Assembly (NCBI GenBank): GCA_963783445.1
Contig: CAWANP010000019.1
Span: 534,872-598,871, forward strand
Direction: 5' to 3'
DNA length: 64,000 nucleotides
Source of the DNA: CAWANP01 sp963783445
GTDB taxonomy: Bacteria > Chloroflexota > Anaerolineae > JAAYZQ01
Shown: positions 18,204-28,000 of the stretch, piece after piece
How positions within the stretch are numbered: the stretch's first letter is position 1
Layout: every line of letters begins with the position of its first letter
The notes under the pieces: model-generated
Seen by the model: only the letters and a program-made list of their open reading frames with translations
What the model was told of the DNA's origin: nothing
Databases searched by the model: none
Position numbers and translations under genes: made by a program

Positions 18204-21113
18204 ATGGCCATGCCGCTCTTGACAACAAAGCTCCATATCCCGCCCCTGCGGCGCAGCTTGGTCCGGCGCTCGCGTCTGTTGGAGCGCCTGAGCGAGGGAC
18301 TGGACCGGAGGCTGACGTTGGTCTCTGCGCCGGCGGGTTTTGGCAAGACCACCCTGCTGGTCGAGTGGGTTGGCGATCTTCAAGGAACCGATTCCCCGCC
18401 GGTGAAGGTGGCCTGGCTCTCGCTGGACGCCGGCGATGACGATCCCGCTCGCTTTTTTGCCTATCTCTCCGCGGCGATCCAGCGTGCCCAGGACGGCACG
18501 GACCGGAGTGACGGGCAGTCGTTCGAACTTGCCGGTTCTTATGCCCTTGAGCCCCATCTCGTTCACCTCATCAACCAAGTCGCTCGTCAGCCGTACAAAC
18601 TCTTGCTGGTCCTGGACGACTATCACCTGATTACCTCGCAGGCGATCCATGGTGCTGTGGCCTTCTTGATCGAGCACCTGGCCGAGAACATGCACCTGGT
18701 CCTGGCCACTCGCGGCGACCCACCCTTGCCCCTGGCCCGCCTCCGGGCCCGAGGTGATTTGCACGAACTGCGCCAGTCTGATCTGCGTTTCACAGCCGCA
18801 GAAGCGGCCGCGTTTCTGAACGACATCGCCAGGCTGGAGCTTTCCCTTGAGGATGTCGCTGCCCTGGAAGCGCGTACGGAAGGCTGGATTGCCGGTCTGC
18901 GCATGGCGTCCCTGGCTGCCCAAGGCTGGAAGGCGGATGACGCTCGCGGCCTATCAAGGTCCATTCAGAACCTGACCGGGAGCCACCGCTTTATCCTGGA
19001 CTATTTGGTAGAAGAGGTGCTCGACCAGCAAACGCCCGCCGTCCAGCGGTTCTTGCTGGAGACCTCGATTCTGGAACGCTTGACCGGCCCGCTTTGTGAC
19101 GCCGTGCGATTTGGCACAGCCAAATCGCCAAGCACTTCGGATGAAGCTGCCGTGCGATTTGGCACAGCCAAATCGCCAAGCACTTCGGATGAAGCTGCCG
19201 CGCGATCCGGCCCCGAATCTCCATCACAGATAGACGCAGATCTGGGGTTGCGGCGCGAGCCTGTTGATGTCCCGCGGCCAGAGTTTGATATCCAGTCTCC
19301 GAGCCAACCGATCTTGCAGTACCTGGAAGCCGAGAATCTATTCATTGTACCCCTGGATGATGAGCGGCGCTGGTACCGCTATCACCGCCTGTTTGCTGAC
19401 CTCCTGCGCAAGCGCCTGCAGCAGACCTATGGCAGTCCGGCGCCGGCGCTGCACCGGCGGGCTAGTGAGTGGTACGAGCAGCAGGGGTTGATGGCGGAGG
19501 CCATCGATCATGCCCTGGCGGCAAAAGACGACGTACGGGCGGCAACCCTGATCGACGCTGGTGTGGAAGCGACCTTTGCGCGCAGCGAGATTGTGACCAT
19601 TCTCCGCTGGGTGGAAAAGCTGCCCGATGAGCTGGTGCGCGGCCATCCGACTCTGTGTTTCTACCATGCCTGGGCCCTGCTGATGAGCGGCCGCTCGCTG
19701 GATACCGTGGAGCGAGACTTGCTGGACATCACCTGCGAGCAGGACGGTGCACCGCCCTGCGACGAGATGGCAGGCAGGGTGGCTGCCCTGCGTGCCTACA
19801 GCTTGCTCCTTCAGGGCGACATGCCGCGGGCGGCGGAGATGTGCGCTCAGGCGCTGGATACGCTGCCCGAGGGCGACCAGTTCCTGCGCGGAACCATGGT
19901 CTGGGTATCCAGCCTGGCCCGGCTCTTTGACGGCAGACTCCAGGACGGAAGCCAGGAACTTGGCGAGCTGGCCAGGATGGGGCAGGAGCTCGGCAACTTG
20001 CTGATCGCTGTCACGGCGCTCTGCTACCAGGCCAGGCTTCAGTCCAGGCAGGGCCAGCTGTATCGCGCCAAAGAGATCCTGGAACGGGCGCTGCTGCTGG
20101 CAACCGATAGGCAGGGGCGGCGGCTGCCCATCGCCAGCGAGCCATTGATAGGCCTCGGCGAGCTGCAACGAGAATGGAATTGTTTTGATGCAGCTGTAGA
20201 TGATTTGACCGAAGCCATTGAACTCGCCAATCAGTGGAGTGAAGTCGCGGCCCTGGACGCTTACGGTCCCCTGGCGCGCATCAAGAGGGCAACGGGAGAT
20301 TGGGCAGGAGCGCAGGAGGCCATTGAGACGGCCCGGAGTCTGGCCCTCAGGTCCGAGTCTACTGAGCTAGACGACCACGTGGTGGAACTGCAGCATGGCC
20401 ACCTGCTGGTGGCGCAAGGCGATCTTGAAGGGGCCAGGCGCTGGGCCGAAAGGCGGGGACTGGACCCAGACGTGCCCACTGCGCTGCCCATCGGGCCGGA
20501 CGAGCCTTTCGCCGAAAGGCGTCTACGCAAGTACGAGCTCGGGGTTCTGGCGCGGCTGTTCCTGCTGGGGGATCAGACCGCGGAGGCTCTTGTTCTGCTG
20601 GAATTGCTCCTGGCCGAGGCCAGGAGCCTGGATCGAACGGACCTGATCATCAACTTTCAGATCCTGCGCGCTCTGGCGTTCCAGTCAGCGGGCGAGTACC
20701 GGGATGCGATGTCTTCCCTCGCCGAGGCGCTCAGCCTCGCCGAGCCGGGGAACTATGTCCGTGTCTTTGTCGACGAGGGGCCGGCCATGGCCGCTCTCCT
20801 GCGCCGGGCTGCTTCTCGTGGCGTTTCCCCAACCTATAACGCGCGACTGCTGGAAGCATTCGAAGGTTCCGGTGCAGTACCCCAAGATGAGTGGCAGCAC
20901 CCGCGTCCGCAGCCCCTCATCGAGCCCTTGAGCGAGCGCGAGATGGATGTCCTGCGCTTGCTTGCCAGCGGCATGTCCAATCCCGAGATCGCCGAATCCC
21001 TCTATATCGCTGTGAGCACGGTACGCTCCCATTGCAAGAGCATCTACGCCAAGCTGGACGTGCATAAACGCTGGGACGCGGTGCAGCGAGCCCAAGAACT
21101 GGGCCTGCTCTAG
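18204..21113 (+). CDS. MalT-like LuxR-family transcriptional activator with NTPase domain
   Basis: 969 residues from the ATG at 18204. Domain order: STAND-type NTPase with P-loop LVSAPAGFGKTTLLVEW (about residue 40) and Walker B LLLVLDDYHLI (about 135); winged-helix region LVEEVLDQQTPAVQRFLLETS; a long helical TPR-like array (about 420-850); C-terminal LuxR helix-turn-helix LSEREMDVLRLLASGMSNPEIAE (about 905-965). This is the MalT architecture, in which a small inducer and ATP drive activation. It is divergent from the GH3/xylB genes and upstream of the small protein and PEP-utilising genes, so either set could be its target. Between NTPase and TPR there is an unusual 16-residue tandem duplication. 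Confidence 0.9.
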   Translation: MAMPLLTTKLHIPPLRRSLVRRSRLLERLSEGLDRRLTLVSAPAGFGKTTLLVEWVGDLQGTDSPPVKVAWLSLDAGDDDPARFFAYLSAAIQRAQDGTDRSDGQSFELAGSYALEPHLVHLINQVARQPYKLLLVLDDYHLITSQAIHGAVAFLIEHLAENMHLVLATRGDPPLPLARLRARGDLHELRQSDLRFTAAEAAAFLNDIARLELSLEDVAALEARTEGWIAGLRMASLAAQGWKADDARGLSRSIQNLTGSHRFILDYLVEEVLDQQTPAVQRFLLETSILERLTGPLCDAVRFGTAKSPSTSDEAAVRFGTAKSPSTSDEAAARSGPESPSQIDADLGLRREPVDVPRPEFDIQSPSQPILQYLEAENLFIVPLDDERRWYRYHRLFADLLRKRLQQTYGSPAPALHRRASEWYEQQGLMAEAIDHALAAKDDVRAATLIDAGVEATFARSEIVTILRWVEKLPDELVRGHPTLCFYHAWALLMSGRSLDTVERDLLDITCEQDGAPPCDEMAGRVAALRAYSLLLQGDMPRAAEMCAQALDTLPEGDQFLRGTMVWVSSLARLFDGRLQDGSQELGELARMGQELGNLLIAVTALCYQARLQSRQGQLYRAKEILERALLLATDRQGRRLPIASEPLIGLGELQREWNCFDAAVDDLTEAIELANQWSEVAALDAYGPLARIKRATGDWAGAQEAIETARSLALRSESTELDDHVVELQHGHLLVAQGDLEGARRWAERRGLDPDVPTALPIGPDEPFAERRLRKYELGVLARLFLLGDQTAEALVLLELLLAEARSLDRTDLIINFQILRALAFQSAGEYRDAMSSLAEALSLAEPGNYVRVFVDEGPAMAALLRRAASRGVSPTYNARLLEAFEGSGAVPQDEWQHPRPQPLIEPLSEREMDVLRLLASGMSNPEIAESLYIAVSTVRSHCKSIYAKLDVHKRWDAVQRAQELGLL
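19101..19196 (+). repeat. 48-base tandem duplication with palindromic core inside the regulator gene
   Basis: Two exact 48-base copies (19101-19148 and 19149-19196) encode the 16-residue unit AVRFGTAKSPSTSDEA twice, in frame. A degraded third start follows (GCCGCGCGATCC). Each unit contains the palindrome GCGATTTGG-CACAG-CCAAATCGC (arms 9 bp), similar in design to the dispersed palindromes elsewhere in the window. Confidence 0.85.
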
Positions 21114-21239
21114 TACCGGGATAGCGCGTGGAACCGCTCGAGAACCTCCACCAGTAAGGTGGGGGTTTGTGCAGTTCCCCCCTTCTTTTCCCCCAGGTGG
21201 GTGATGACAGCTCACCCCATGTGAGGGTATACTGGGGCC

Positions 21240-21605
21240 ATGTCACAGAGGAAAGAGTACGCTTGCCGAGGGGTAGACAGGATGAGATCAGAGGCCGGAG
21301 AAACGGGAGCAACGCGCAGTGATCCGGAGATGGTCTACGAGATCGAGATCGAGGGAGAACTGGACCAGAGCTGGGAACAGTGGCTCGATGGCCTGACGAT
21401 CAGTGCCGAGTCCGCTGGAAGGCGACCGCTCTATGCGGCCAAATCGGAGGAACCACGGCGCGATCAGGCAAGTCCAGGTCGCACGACGCTGACCGGCGCC
21501 GTAGCCGACCAGGCAGCGCTGCGCGGCGCGCTGTGCCGTCTTTGGGACCTGAACCTGACCATCGTCTCGGTCCAGAGGATCGAAAAGGGGGAACAAAGTG
21601 GCTAA
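21240..21605 (+). CDS. Small conserved-looking protein of unknown function
   Basis: 121 residues from the ATG at 21240; an internal ATG at 21282 is also possible. The middle reads VYEIEIEGELDQSWEQWLDGLTIS and the end TTLTGAVADQAALRGALCRLWDLNLTIVSVQR, a soluble alpha/beta pattern I associate with small hypothetical proteins of Chloroflexota but cannot name. The stop overlaps the GTG start of the next gene by eight bases (GTGGCTAA), which implies translational coupling with the PEP-utilising enzymes. No signal peptide or membrane segment. Confidence 0.6.
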   Translation: MSQRKEYACRGVDRMRSEAGETGATRSDPEMVYEIEIEGELDQSWEQWLDGLTISAESAGRRPLYAAKSEEPRRDQASPGRTTLTGAVADQAALRGALCRLWDLNLTIVSVQRIEKGEQSG

Positions 21606-23561
21606 TCAGGTGTATCCCGAGATCTCAGGGATACTCTTCACCGCCGATCCGGTGACGGGCAGTCACATGCGCATGACGGGGAGCTACAGCAATGGACAGC
21701 GTGGCGGGCTGGTTTCGGGTGACCTTGCACCTGAGGAATTCGCGATAGAGCGGCCCCAAGGCCGCTACGACGGCCCATCCACTCTGAAGCCCTACGCTCG
21801 CAGGCTCTACAAGCTGGCCGTCCGGCTGGAGAAGGAGCAGGCTCATCCCCAGCAGATCGAGTGGGCAGTCACCGGGGGCAGGGTCAAGGTTCTCCAGTCA
21901 CAGCCGGTCGTGGCGCTCCAGGGCTACGATGCCCCCACCGGCGACTGGAACGACAGCCTGACCGGTGATTTCCTGTGGTCGCGCAACAATTTTGGCGAGG
22001 CCCGGCCCGACGTGATGAGCCCCTTCACCTACTCGCTCAGTGAGAAGGTCTGGAGCGAGATCAGTTTCCTGCCCGGCTACCACCTCTCGGGCAATATCTG
22101 CGGCCGCTACTATGCCAACGTCAGTGTTGCCATCTCGATGTCTATGGCCATGGGCAAGAGCAAGGATGCCGCGCTGGCGATGATGAAAGGGCTGCTGGGC
22201 AACGTGCCGGAAGATCTGGAGATCCCGCTGATCCCGCTGCCCCGCTCGGTTATGCTCCTGGCGCTGCCCCGGATGATTAGGTTGGGCATGAAGGAGAAGG
22301 CGGGCGGCAAAGGGATCCCACAATTCCTGGCGATGAACCCAGCTCGCTGCAGGGCGCTGCGGCAGCGGATCCAGGAAATAGACGAGATGGCCTTACTGGC
22401 TGCCTTCTGGCACGAGGAGATCATGCCCAGGCTATTGGACAGCATCTGGATCATGGGCGGCTCCGCGCAGCCTCTCGAGTCCAAGATGAAGCTCAGGGAC
22501 GAGCTGATCGAGCTGGTGGGCGAAGCCGATGCCAATGCCCTGTTCTCCAGCCTGAGCAGCGAGGATGAAATGCTGGCCAGCCTGGGCCCGGTGGTCGGCG
22601 TGAGCAAGGTGGCCCGCGGCGAGATGAACCGTGCAGAGTATCTGGAAAAGTATGGTCATCGCGGCCCGCAAGAGGCCGAGCTATCCGAGCCTCGTCCGGC
22701 CGAGGATCCAGCGTGGCTCGACCGGCAACTGGCCGAATACGAGAAGGAGCCAGTAGACGTGGATGCGCTGCTGGCCAGGCGCCAGGTCGAGTTTGAGGCC
22801 GCCTGGCAGCGACTCCAACAGCGCCATCCCAAGAAGGCGCAAAAGCTACGGCCCAAGATCGAAGCGGTGGGTCCAGCAGCCCGCCTGCGCGAGACGGTGC
22901 GCGACGAGATCACCCGCTTTCTCTGGGTGGAACGCGAGTGGGCCCTGCGCGCCGGCGTGCTGACGGGCTTGGGCAACGACATCTTTTTCCTGACCATCGA
23001 TGAGGTGCTGGCGCTGCTTACAGGCGAGGCGGCTGGCGGCAGGGATGCGACGCGCTACATCCCAGCCCGCAAGGAGACCCATGCCCGCTACCGGGCGCTG
23101 CCGCCCTACCCGATGATCATCCGCGGCCGCTTCGACGTCTTCGAGTGGGCATCGGATCCGGACCGGCGCAACGACATCTATGACGCGACTGCTCCTGCAC
23201 CTGCCTCCCGGTCGAACACGATTACTGGCTTTGCCGGCGCGGCGGGCCAGGTCGAGGGTTTGGTCCGCGTGCTGGACGGGCCGGAACTGGGTGACCAGCT
23301 CGAGCCTGGCGAGATCCTGGTGGCCGTGACGACCAACGTCGGCTGGACGCCCATCTTTCCCCACGCCGCCGCGGTCGTAACCGACGTGGGCGCGCCGCTT
23401 TCCCACGCGGCCATCGTCGCCCGTGAGTTGGGAATTCCGGCCGTTGTGGGCTGTGGCAGCGCCACGACCCGCCTGCGCACCGGTGACCGGGTGCGCGTTG
23501 ACGGCGGTGGGGAACCGTCGAACTGCTACAACGCGGCGGCGATGCCCCAGTCCTTGAGTGA
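21598..23561 (+). pseudogene. PEP-utilising/rifampicin-phosphotransferase-like enzyme A, lacking most of the ATP-grasp domain
   Basis: The GTG at 21598 follows AAGGGGGAACAAA and overlaps the previous stop. The protein begins in the middle of an ATP-binding domain (YPEISGILFTADPVTG) and keeps the distal Glu and Gln (QIEWAVTGGRVKVLQSQPV), but lacks the first ~190 residues including the conserved Lys and Arg. Then come a substrate-domain-like region (about 120-540) and the swivelling phosphohistidine domain, catalytic His in GAPLSHAAIVARELGIPAVVGCG. At about 23508, GGTGGGGAACC appears to have lost a G; with it the gene would end GTVELLQRGGDAPVLE at the TGA 23559-23561. As written it reads on into the next gene as a 1242-residue fusion. 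Confidence 0.7.
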
Positions 23562-23605
23562 GGGAAACCGTGTGGCGGGTGGAACCCTGGGATTCACCAT
23601 CGTAA

Positions 23606-23625
23606 GGCAAGATGGTATCTTGTCC
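23606..23625. repeat. Dispersed palindromic repeat between PEP-utilising genes
   Basis: GGCAAGAT-GGT-ATCTTGTCC, nearly perfect arms, the same design as 63758-63778. It falls in the short gap between the restored stop at 23561 and the ATG at 23647, which supports the view that this stretch is intergenic rather than coding. Confidence 0.6.
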
Positions 23626-23646
23626 AGAGTGGCAGGGGGAGACGAG

Positions 23647-25326
23647 ATGATCGTAGAAGCTTGGAACGACTCTCTGGCAGGTGACTTTCTCTGGTCAAAT
23701 GTGAATTTTGGCGAAGCGGTCACAGAAGTGATGACGCCGCTGACCTGGTCGGTGATCCAGTTTACCCTGGACGACTGGATCTTTTTGCCGGGGCGGCCCA
23801 CCGTGGGGGTGATTGGCGGGCGTCCATACCTCAACATCAGTGTCTTTGCTACGGTCCTTTTTGGAATGGGCCGCAGCCGCCAGGACCTGCTCAACTCCCT
23901 GGAATCGACCTTGTATATGCGCCTACCCGATGAAATGCCCATTCCCATCATCCCGGTATCCCGCGGTACCCTTTTGCGGGGCATGGGGTCCGCGCTGCGG
24001 GTTCAGTGGAGACAGCGGCGCGGCGTCAAAACCGCCCCCGCGTATGTGGATGGCAACAGGGCCTGGTTCCAGGCTATCCGCCAGGAGATCCAGTCCCGGG
24101 AAAGGGCTTCCGGTCTGCGCGATCTTTGGCATTCTGACATCAGGCCCCACATCAAGAAAGGCGTCTGGTGCGTACTGGGCAGCGCCTCCCACTCGGCCGA
24201 TTATACCCAGAAGCTGCGCCGCCAGCTGGTGGAGCTGGCCGGCCCCGAGGATGCGGATTTCCTGATCGCCAACTTGAGTGACGAGGATGCGCCGCTGGAA
24301 AGCCTTGGGCCGCTAGCCGGACTGGACAAACTGGCGCGAGGCGAGATTTCTAGGGCCGCATACCTGGGGAGTTGCGGGCACCGCGGGCCTCACGAATTCG
24401 AACTTTCGGTGCCACGGCCGGCGGAAGACCCGATGTGGCTGGATCAAGAACTGGAGAGGATGCGCAGGTCTCCCGTGGATGTGCAAAGCATGGTGGCGGA
24501 ACAGGGCCGATCGTATGCGGCTGCCTGGGAGCGGCTGCAGTTACTTCCCTCGCGGGAGGCCAGGCATCTTGGCCGCAAGATTCGGGAGAGCGCCCGCCGG
24601 GCGCGCCTGCGAGAACTCGCGCGTTCAGCCTATGTCCGCGACCGTTGGGCGATCCGGCTTTTTGCGCTCCGGGCCGGAGACATGACCGGTCTTGGCGACC
24701 GGGTTTTCTTCCTGACCCTGGGAGAGATGATGGCACTCCTGTCCGGCGACCGATCGGTCACACAGGCCATCGGTGCGCGGATTGAAGTTTACCAGAAGTA
24801 CAAAGATCTGCCGCCCTACCCGTCCGTGATTCGAGGGCAGTTTGATCCCTTTGCCTGGGCAGCGCATCCCAACCGTCCCACCGGCTTTTTCGATGCCCAG
24901 AGCAGGGATGTCGCGACACACGATCCTGACCTCGTGGCGGGTTCACCGGGATCCGCGGGGATCGTGGAGGGGATCGTCCGGGTCCTCGATGGTCCCGAGG
25001 CCGGCGACTGCCTGCAAAAGGGAGAAATCATGGTCACGGTCCAGACGGATATTGCCTGGACCCTGCTCTTCCCGCGAGCGGGCGCCATAGTCACCGATGT
25101 CGGCGCTCCTCTCTCTCACGCGGCCATCGTGGCCCGCGAGCTGGGCATCCCGGCGGTGGTGGGCTGCGGCAATGCGACTGCGGTGCTCAAGACTGGCGAC
25201 CGGGTCCGGGTGGATGGCGGGCGTGGGACGGTCGAGGTGCTCAAGAGTTCGCTGATGGGTGCGCCAGCCGCCACGGTGAGCGCGGCGCATTCCCTTGATT
25301 CAGACGAGATGCAGATAGAGGTGTAA
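23647..25326 (+). CDS. PEP-utilising/rifampicin-phosphotransferase-like enzyme B, no ATP-grasp domain
   Basis: 559 residues from the ATG at 23647, which is preceded by CAGGGGGAGACGAG. It starts directly with WNDSLAGDFLWSNVNFGEAVTEVMTPLTWS, the same boundary that follows the ATP-domain remnant in enzyme A. It is a paralogue of A across the substrate domain (FLPGRPTVGVIGGRPYLN; GSCGHRGPHEFELSVPRP) and the phosphohistidine domain (GAPLSHAAIVARELGIPAVVGCG, catalytic His kept). With no ATP-grasp it would need a phosphohistidine donor in trans; the complete enzyme encoded two bases downstream is the obvious candidate. The stop at 25326 is followed immediately by the ATG at 25328. Confidence 0.72.
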   Translation: MIVEAWNDSLAGDFLWSNVNFGEAVTEVMTPLTWSVIQFTLDDWIFLPGRPTVGVIGGRPYLNISVFATVLFGMGRSRQDLLNSLESTLYMRLPDEMPIPIIPVSRGTLLRGMGSALRVQWRQRRGVKTAPAYVDGNRAWFQAIRQEIQSRERASGLRDLWHSDIRPHIKKGVWCVLGSASHSADYTQKLRRQLVELAGPEDADFLIANLSDEDAPLESLGPLAGLDKLARGEISRAAYLGSCGHRGPHEFELSVPRPAEDPMWLDQELERMRRSPVDVQSMVAEQGRSYAAAWERLQLLPSREARHLGRKIRESARRARLRELARSAYVRDRWAIRLFALRAGDMTGLGDRVFFLTLGEMMALLSGDRSVTQAIGARIEVYQKYKDLPPYPSVIRGQFDPFAWAAHPNRPTGFFDAQSRDVATHDPDLVAGSPGSAGIVEGIVRVLDGPEAGDCLQKGEIMVTVQTDIAWTLLFPRAGAIVTDVGAPLSHAAIVARELGIPAVVGCGNATAVLKTGDRVRVDGGRGTVEVLKSSLMGAPAATVSAAHSLDSDEMQIEV

Positions 25327-25327
25327 C

Positions 25328-28000
25328 ATGAGGTTGGATCTCAATTCATCCCAGTACGTGCTGGCCCTGGCCGATGATAGGGCCACCCTTGAGACGGTAG
25401 GCGGCAAAGGCGCTTCGCTGGCTCGCCTCGTGGCAGCCGGCCTGCCGGTACCCGACGGTTTTCACGTGACAACCGCTGCCTACCGGCTGTTCGTCGCTGA
25501 GAACAACCTGCAGCCAGGCATCGAGGCGGCGCTGGAACAGGTGGATCTCGCCCAGCCGGCGACGTTGGAGAGGGCATCGCAGGCCATCGGCGATCTGTTT
25601 GCTACGGGACAGACACCGCCAGATGTGGCCAGCGCCATCGCTCTGGCCTACGCTTCGCTCGAAAACGAACACGCGGGTGGATCGCCGCAGCAACCGGGTT
25701 TGCCTGTTGCCGTCCGTTCCTCCGCCACCGCAGAAGATCTGCCTGATGCCAGCTTTGCCGGTCAGCAGGAAACCTACCTCAACATCGCGGGCTATGGCCA
25801 CGTGCTGGAGTCGGTCAAAAGATGCTGGGCCTCCCTGTGGACGGGGCGGGCCATTGGCTACCGGGCCCGGCAGGAGATCAGCCCCGATGGCCTGGGCCTG
25901 GCCGTGGTCGTCCAAAACATGGTGCCTGCCGAGGCGGCCGGCATCCTCTTCACGGCCAACCCCATCAACGGCGCTCGCGACGAGGCGCTGATCAGCGCCT
26001 CGTGGGGATTGGGAGAATCGGTCGTGGGCGGGGCGGTTACGCCCGACGCGCTGACCGTGGAAAAAGCCACAGGTGCCGTGCTCGACTACCAGGTTGCCGA
26101 CAAGCGGGTGATGACGGCGCGTCTATCGGACGCCAGCGGAGCTGATGCAGGCACAGAGGAGCAGCTGGTGCCGGAAGACTTGCGAGGCGCCCGCGTGCTC
26201 GACGATGAGGCCGCCCTAGAACTGACCAGGCTGGGTGTGGAGATCGAAGCGCTGTACAGCATGCCCATGGATATCGAATGGACCCTGACGGACGGCCAGA
26301 TCGCCATCGTCCAGGCGCGGCCTATCACGGCCTTGCCTTCGGTGCCGGAAGCAAGGATTCAGCTGCCAACAGAGTGGCCCATGCCCGACCCCAAGGGGCC
26401 CTATATGCGCGGCAGCATCGCTGATTTCATGCCCGATCCGCTGAGCCCGCTGTTCGCTACCATGGGCGTACCGGCCATCAACGCCGGAATGCAGCAGACG
26501 CTCGAGGAACAGATGGGCGGGCAAGCCACCTTCCTAGAGAACTACCTCACGACCATCAACGACTATGCCTACCTCCATGTGAGCCTGGGCTGCCGGGGAT
26601 GGGGGTGGGTGCTGTTCAGGATGGCTCCTTCCATCCCTCGATTGCTGCGCAACGGCGAGCGCCACTGGCGCGAGGTTGCCCGTCCCCGCTACGCCGAGAC
26701 CGTGGCTCAATGGCGCGGCAGGTTGCTGGATGAGATGACCTCGGCCGAACTGCTGGCCGGCGCCAGCGAGCTGACGGCCGCCATGGGGCGCTATCTCACC
26801 GCGCTTCAGGTGGACGCCATCGGCACCGCCGCCGGCACCGAGGGGCTCTTTACGGCCGTCTACGACAAGACGGTAAAGCGCGACGGGGATCCGCCAGCCG
26901 CGACCCTGCTTCTGGGCGCGGATAGTACGCCGATCCAGGCCGAGAAAGCGCTCTACGACCTGGCCCAGTGGTGCCGTGAAAACGGCGAAGTGGCTAGCCT
27001 CATTCTGGACATGCCCTCGGACCGGCTGGCGGAGCAGCTCGCGCACGGAAAAGTGCCACTGGGCAACGGGAACTGGGGTGAGTTTGAGCGTCGATTCCAG
27101 AGCCACCTGAAGCGCTACGGGCACAGCATCTATGACCTCGATTTTGCCAAGCCACTGCCCGCGGACGATCCGCTGCCGCTGCTTGAGGCGCTCAAGCTGT
27201 TTATCCGTGGTGAGGGCACCGATCCCCATGAGCGCCAGCGAAAATCGGTAGCGCGGCGGGAGGCGGCCATTGAAACCTCGTCGAGCGGGGTCAAAGGCTT
27301 GAAGCGCAGGCTGTTCCACTGGACGCTGGGCTGGGCGCAGAGATTCGCGCTCGTTCGCGAGGACAGCATCTTTGACATCGGCCTGGGCTACCCCGTGCTG
27401 CGGGGGCTGCTGCTCGAGTTGGGCCGCCGCCTTTCGGAGGCAGGCGCCATCGTCGATGCTGGTGACATCTTTTGGCTGGAGCATGTGGAGGTAGAACGAG
27501 GGGCGGAGGCCCTAGATCGGTCTATGGCACCTGAGGACATGACGCAGCGGGTGGAAGAGCGCCGAGCCATCTGGCGGGCCGAGAAGCGGGCCACACCGCC
27601 ACAGAAACTGCCGCCCAAGGGCCGGGTCATGGGTATCAAGACCGATGCCTTTATGGCCGTAGACGCCGGCGAGCAGACGGACGATTTGCTCAAGGGCGTG
27701 GCCGCCAGCCCGGGGCAGGTCACGGCCACCGCCCGCGTCCTGCTGGGTCCTGAGGACTTTCGGCAAATGACGCCGGGGGACGTGCTGGTCGCCGAGATCA
27801 CGACGCCGGCCTGGACGCCGCTCTTTGCCATGGCGGCCGGCATCGTCACCGACATCGGCGGGCCGCTGAGCCACGGCTCCATCGTCGCCCGCGAGTATGG
27901 CATCCCGGCGGTGCTGGGTACAGGCGTCGCCACCCAGCGTATCCGCAGCGGGCAGTTGATCACGGTGGACGGCGCCGCCGGGACCGTTAGCTTGACGTAA
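25328..28000 (+). CDS. Rifampicin phosphotransferase/PEP-synthase-like enzyme C, complete three-domain form
   Basis: 890 residues. The ATP-grasp domain has VGGKGASLARLVAAGLPVPDGF (Lys loop), VAVRSSATAEDLPDASFAGQ (Arg), ILFTANPINGARDE and DIEWTLTDGQIAIVQARPI (Glu, Gln). A ~430-residue central domain follows, then the swivel domain with catalytic His in GGPLSHGSIVAREYGIPAVLGTG. This order and length match rifampicin phosphotransferase, which uses ATP to phosphorylate the antibiotic via a phosphohistidine, and distinguish it from PEP synthase, where the PEP-binding barrel would follow the His domain. The true substrate is unknown. It forms a tight run with A and B. Confidence 0.82.
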   Translation: MRLDLNSSQYVLALADDRATLETVGGKGASLARLVAAGLPVPDGFHVTTAAYRLFVAENNLQPGIEAALEQVDLAQPATLERASQAIGDLFATGQTPPDVASAIALAYASLENEHAGGSPQQPGLPVAVRSSATAEDLPDASFAGQQETYLNIAGYGHVLESVKRCWASLWTGRAIGYRARQEISPDGLGLAVVVQNMVPAEAAGILFTANPINGARDEALISASWGLGESVVGGAVTPDALTVEKATGAVLDYQVADKRVMTARLSDASGADAGTEEQLVPEDLRGARVLDDEAALELTRLGVEIEALYSMPMDIEWTLTDGQIAIVQARPITALPSVPEARIQLPTEWPMPDPKGPYMRGSIADFMPDPLSPLFATMGVPAINAGMQQTLEEQMGGQATFLENYLTTINDYAYLHVSLGCRGWGWVLFRMAPSIPRLLRNGERHWREVARPRYAETVAQWRGRLLDEMTSAELLAGASELTAAMGRYLTALQVDAIGTAAGTEGLFTAVYDKTVKRDGDPPAATLLLGADSTPIQAEKALYDLAQWCRENGEVASLILDMPSDRLAEQLAHGKVPLGNGNWGEFERRFQSHLKRYGHSIYDLDFAKPLPADDPLPLLEALKLFIRGEGTDPHERQRKSVARREAAIETSSSGVKGLKRRLFHWTLGWAQRFALVREDSIFDIGLGYPVLRGLLLELGRRLSEAGAIVDAGDIFWLEHVEVERGAEALDRSMAPEDMTQRVEERRAIWRAEKRATPPQKLPPKGRVMGIKTDAFMAVDAGEQTDDLLKGVAASPGQVTATARVLLGPEDFRQMTPGDVLVAEITTPAWTPLFAMAAGIVTDIGGPLSHGSIVAREYGIPAVLGTGVATQRIRSGQLITVDGAAGTVSLT

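Noticed and set aside
19101..19196. Tandem repeat as the start of a CRISPR array
   Set aside because: Only two full copies, no spacers, in frame within a coding region.
21598..25326. A genuine 1242-residue enzyme with two swivel domains
   Set aside because: The junction reads as a normal domain end plus stop in the other frame, followed by a palindromic repeat, a ribosome site and an ATG.
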